From positions 24,929,001-24,993,000 of the forward strand of contig NC_079882.1 in NCBI RefSeq assembly GCF_029227915.1: a stretch of DNA of 64,000 nucleotides, given 5' to 3'. Position 1 is the stretch's first letter. Every line of letters begins with the position of its first letter. Shown in pieces: positions 60,120 to 64,000 of the stretch. The notes under the pieces were generated by a model. It had not been told where the DNA came from. It did not search any database and worked only from the letters and a program-made list of their open reading frames with translations. The position numbers were made by a program, and so were the translations under genes. Origin of the DNA: Hydractinia symbiolongicarpus (Eukaryota > Cnidaria > Hydrozoa > Anthoathecata > Hydractiniidae).

Positions 60120-61519
60120 AAGTCGGAATAAATCAAGAGTATACTCAATTTCAATACTAGGATACCATTTTTAATGTTTTTTCGCGGTAGTTCAAGTTGG
60201 GCTTTGGATTTCCTGTTCTCAGTAGCGAAGCCCTATAAAAAGTGCTAAATTGTAAAGGCTCTTTAGAGAGCTTTGCGGCTTTTCTTGGGTCGTTTTGGAT
60301 TCTGTTTACATGAGATCATCATATTTTAGGCATCTTAGCCTTGTTTTGTAGCAAAATCTTATGAAGTTCTAATGTCAAATCCAAGGCGATGAAATTCGCG
60401 AATTATAACACAGTACAAGTCCTAGGGTTCAAGATTTAATAATAGTGCCCAAATAAATACAAAAACGTGCAAGGATAGATGACAATCTCTCAAAACAGCC
60501 TTTTCTTTACAACACTTTTTTGTATGCTTCGCTACCGAGAATTGAGGGTTTAATGTCCAACTTTCCAAGATCGTTTCCAAATTCCAAAATCGCATATTGT
60601 TTTCAAAGGAGGTCTGCTAGCGCAATATGAATCTGAAAAACCTCTCGACCATTGATCGTTTTGTCAATTGCATTGGTTTGCAAACCAATTTGACTAAAAG
60701 GCAAAAAAATTGGACATGAAAAAAAAATCTGCCAGCTCGAACTGCCGAGATCTCGTCTAAAATAATATAAAAAACTCAGTTTAAATGTTCCTATTTTTAT
60801 ATTACTATTTTATCAGCCCCTATAAGGCGCGCTAATTCCGGTCTAGCTAACTGGACTCATGTAATTAAGACACTAATCTGTTTCAATTTTTGTTTATTTG
60901 TATATCTGGTTTAATTTTTATACAAGTCACACCCCTCTGACACAGCATGTCTGATACAGCATGTCTGAAAGAACTCCACAGGGGTCAAGTTCCACATAAA
61001 AGTATGTCTTTTAAAGCTTAGTTCTTTAATTTTTTCTGAAAGACTGTTTAAAGTCCCACGGAGAGAGGGAATTGCAATAATACGTTTGAAAATGTATCAT
61101 GATTAGTTTTACTTGTCAACATACTTAGGTGTAGAGAAGACCTCGGCATGGCAACAAATAAACGGTGTCTGTCTGTGTTCTTTTCTTTATTTACTTATGA
61201 TACAAAAATATAGAAGCATAGATTATTATGATTTTACAAAAACATCAACAACATAGTAACGACACAGCAAAAAATAAAAAACAAATGAAACAACAAGAGC
61301 AATCACAAATAAAGAATAACAATGACAGTTACAAAGTTTTGGATTTATACTTTCAGATAAATTTTTCAAAGCATCAGAACCAACAAAAGCATGAACATTA
61401 AAAAAATACAACAATAATAATAATAACAAACATAACAAGTTAAAAAAAAAACAAATAAAAATCGTCAACATGAAAAAACGTGCAAACAACAATGCAAAAA
61501 ACCTAATCACCACGATAGC
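60120..61519. other. Intergenic, no gene seen
   Basis: AT-rich. Contains tandem ACACAGCATGTCTGA-type direct repeats near 60945-60970 (TGACACAGCATGTCTGATACAGCATGTCTGA). The synaptotagmin-like gene's 3' flank includes a minus-strand AATAAA at 61186-61191, about 330 bp after its stop. Confidence 0.4.
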
Positions 61520-63756
61520 TCATCTCGTTAAAGGATGCCATTTTGCAACAGATTGTTCTGTATTTTCAATAGCTTCGCTCCAGTGTTGATGAAAAGTTCC
61601 ACATGAATGGCTACCTAACAAGAGTTTACCAATCACTTTGCTTAATTTATTCGAGTCTTTGTGCATCACCATGAGCAAGATATCAGCTGTTTGCAATTGG
61701 TCTGTTGGAATGTAAAATTCAATCATTTCATTGAAAAAAGGATTACACGTATCCTGTATAATGTTGGATTTATATTTTCGAATTAACTTTCCATCGTTCA
61801 GTAAAGAGATTTTAACATAAGGATCTAAAGAAACGAAAATTCAGGTAAGATGGAGTATACTGATGGACGGATAGAAATAAAGTTAAGCACGAGCGTGGCA
61901 AAGTAATTTTTTCTAAAGTCTTTTTACAGTGCAGGGAATAGTTTTCTTTGGTCTGCATAACGAAAATGCTGTTTTAGACAGCTTTCCTAACTTTTCCTTA
62001 AAGGGATAAATTCAAATTGTTGATATAAATAACAAAGTACATCAGTTTATATTTTATTTCAGAGTAGGTTAAAATAATAATAGTTATATCTCTTTCTTAC
62101 ACAAAATTTTGATAATGCTTAGCTAACTCACAGCATTGTTAGCTTTAGATGGTTATCTTTTAAGGCTGTTTTCCCACTCTGGAAACACCCTAGATCGTCT
62201 AATTTAGGCCTAATTTGATATTACAATGTCAAAAACGTATAAGAAAGGCTATGGTCGGAGTTGCATCACACTCACTATGCCAATTCATGGCATTGCAATA
62301 GAGCGTTCGCCTCCAGTGCGGAAGGTCTTAGGTTGAAACCCCTACCGAGTTATTCCAGAGATTATAAAATTGTGAATCTAGCCTTTCTGCTTAACATCCA
62401 GCTTGAGAATAGGATTGATATCTTATGCAGTTGTCTAGAAACGGTTGTTGTGCCTGCACGCCTTCCTTAACTCAAATGGGAGCTTTAAATGCACTAGGTA
62501 CCCCTTCGCAGGACCCTCGTTGATAACAGTTCCTATAAAATCTGAAGAGGCTATCCTGGCTAAATAATAATAAAAATGCTGCAATTTAAAATCTGGTTTT
62601 GAATACACTTACTTATCCGGTTGTTAAGAATGGATGTATTTTTTTTATCCTCTTGCAATTCTTTGCCACTCATTACCACGCATATTAAACGTTCAACTAA
62701 GGGAAGATGACATAAAGAGACCAGGAGATATCCATAAACATTTGTATCCTAAAAATAGGAATAAAAAACCAAAGCGGTATAAGAAACAAAGCCTGTCTGA
62801 TGAAGCCCTTGTTTCTTAGGTCATCCCTTTACCCACACAACATCCTTTCTCTACGAACGATACTTCTAAAACTCCACTGGAGAGTAGGGACATCCAATCA
62901 AAAAAAAAGAACCAGTTGAATCTGCAAATGCAGACATTAATCTTTCTAAGCACACGAAGTCAATGTATGTCTTTATTTTTGAAAAACTAATCAATACCTT
63001 TCTGACAGGAAGAAAATCTTCTATTATTGTTGTTTTTATAGCGTGATTATACAAACTCATATCAATGGAAATTGCTCCTAGCAGCGTTTCTTGATAAAAT
63101 GCATCAATATTCCACAAACATAAATAAAGAAAACTTTCTCGACATTGATGTTCTAGCATTTTAAATGTAAACCTTTCGTCTATACTAATCTCATCATTTA
63201 TTTCATAAGTTTTACTGACTTCCGTATTTCTTATACTGCCATTTGGTTGGCAAAGTAAGACTTTTATTTTCACTAAATTACTATCATTTCCTTTATAGCA
63301 ATGTAAATTCTTTATAGAAATAATCTTAAGTGTGAATAATTTGACAAAAGATTGGTAGTACAGCATGATTTCAACTTTTGCAGAGTGATCAGTAGCATGC
63401 CCCAATGTTTTGAGGCGAGCTATATCCGGTATAACAAGAGTGCTCCACAAACGTTCAGGATTAAATTGTTGGTACAAATTATATTGGCATAAATCTACAT
63501 GCATGTTTTTTTCGTTTGTTTCATCTCGTATTTTTTGATCTTCTTGTTCTTCAAGTATTGCAGTTTCAGCATGTCGTTCTTCGTTTTCTAATTGCAACCG
63601 TTTTAAATATTCTTCCCGGTATGCTAAAATCTTCTTCAAAATAAACACCACTATTGCAACTAAAGTGACAATCATGATAAAAACCAAAAAATATCTTTTC
63701 TTTTTGCCAAAATCCTGTGGCATTTTGATTATAGTGATTTGTTTTCCGCGTATCAT
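61520..63756 (-). CDS. Synaptotagmin-like tandem-C2 membrane protein
   Basis: Three exons (63756-62998, 62748-62613, 61824-61520) close in phase to 399 residues, or 388 from the second Met at 63723, which gives a shorter N-tail. One membrane span (YFLVFIMIVTLVAIVVFILKK), a charged coiled linker (LKRLQLENEERHAETAILEE), then C2A (VKLFTLKIISIKNL, LYLCLWNIDAFYQ, LLGAISIDMSL) and C2B (GYLLVSLCHLPLVERLICVV, NPYVKISLLNDGKL, NPFFNEMIEFYIP, VIGKLLLG, HWSEAIENTEQSVAKWHPL). The length, layout and C-terminal WHPL motif are those of synaptotagmins, membrane-fusion regulators of vesicles. Calcium-ligand aspartates are largely replaced: SDPYVK is SNLVKIK in C2A and NPYVK in C2B, and the second loop Asp pairs read NID and HKD. 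Calcium-independent function is therefore likely. Confidence 0.85.
62281..62502 (+). repeat. tRNA-derived SINE, copy 2
   Basis: Lies in the second intron of the synaptotagmin-like gene. Box A-like GAGCGTTCGCCTCC and box B GGTTGAAACCCC are better preserved than in the 51765-51965 copy. The shared body includes GAGAATAGGATTGA, AGTTGTCTAG and CTCAAATGGGAGCTTTAAATGC. Confidence 0.75.
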
Positions 63757-64000
63757 AACATACGACGTTTTATAGCATTCAAGCTGTTAGCTTCGTGCAC
63801 GCAGCATAACTAGAGTTTGCAGAAACAAGAAACATATTGAGCATGAAATGCCGCAAATAACCGTATTCGCAACTCAACCTTTATCAATCACTGGCAAAAT
63901 CATAAACCATGTTAAAACTTAACAATATCAGTAAGTGTAACTTTGAAAGTCGCTTGATTCAAGAACGGAGTGCAATGTTTTAAATTAATCTTCATATATC
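63757..64000. other. Promoter-side flank of the synaptotagmin-like gene
   Basis: 244 bp before the start codon on the minus strand, presumably 5' UTR and promoter. No TATA box or other defined element is evident. Confidence 0.3.

Overview
The window is eukaryotic: AT-rich DNA with intron-containing genes (GT..AG junctions, AATAAA signals), two nuclear-type tRNA genes and many remnants of DNA transposons, retroelements, a SINE and foldback repeats. The gene families (HELZ/HELZ2 helicase, BPI/LBP, bHLH, Rab9, PAM16, SLC2 glucose transporter, synaptotagmin-like) are metazoan. Compact genes, high AT and the mix of Harbinger, P-element and Penelope remnants fit an early-branching invertebrate. A cnidarian, perhaps a hydrozoan, is my best guess, from general impression only.

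Layout: 1-8630 (-), 5' part of a very large secreted or membrane-anchored low-complexity protein (six short exons, then one exon of at least 5.6 kb that runs off the window). 8631-11106, probable bidirectional promoter region with a palindrome, hairpins and a MITE. 11107-20399 (+), UPF1-like helicase of the HELZ/HELZ2 type with a CCCH finger, ending in a Dis3-like cold-shock region; a 172-bp TTCG microsatellite lies in one intron. 21273-22563, decayed PIF/Harbinger element. 22618-23079, tRNA-Met(CAT) (+) and tRNA-Leu(AAG) (-). 23191-26418 (-), seven-exon single-domain BPI/LBP protein. 29181-29609 (+), intronless divergent bHLH. 31979-33431 (-), Rab9. 34591-38248, MITE, microsatellite and LINE tail. 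38473-40406 (+), PAM16/TIM16. 41458-41563, reverse-transcriptase relic. 42606-48177 (-), class-I-like GLUT transporter with a second, alternative first exon at 52741-52848. 53430-55885, transposase relics including a P-element/THAP9-type one. 59004-60119, truncated Penelope-like element between 272-274 bp inverted repeats. 61520-63756 (-), synaptotagmin-like protein with degenerate calcium sites.

The genes form no operon or obvious pathway; they look like independent transcription units separated by transposon debris. Gene models were built by hand from reading frame, splice consensus and phase. In the helicase, BPI, Rab9, GLUT and synaptotagmin-like models, and from exon 2 onward in PAM16, all exon phases close exactly. 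Most worth a second look: the Penelope element with inverted terminal repeats and a hammerhead-like motif, the helicase that stops just before its expected RNB nuclease domain, the two GLUT first exons, the bHLH with altered DNA-contact residues, and the huge unrecognised protein at the left edge.
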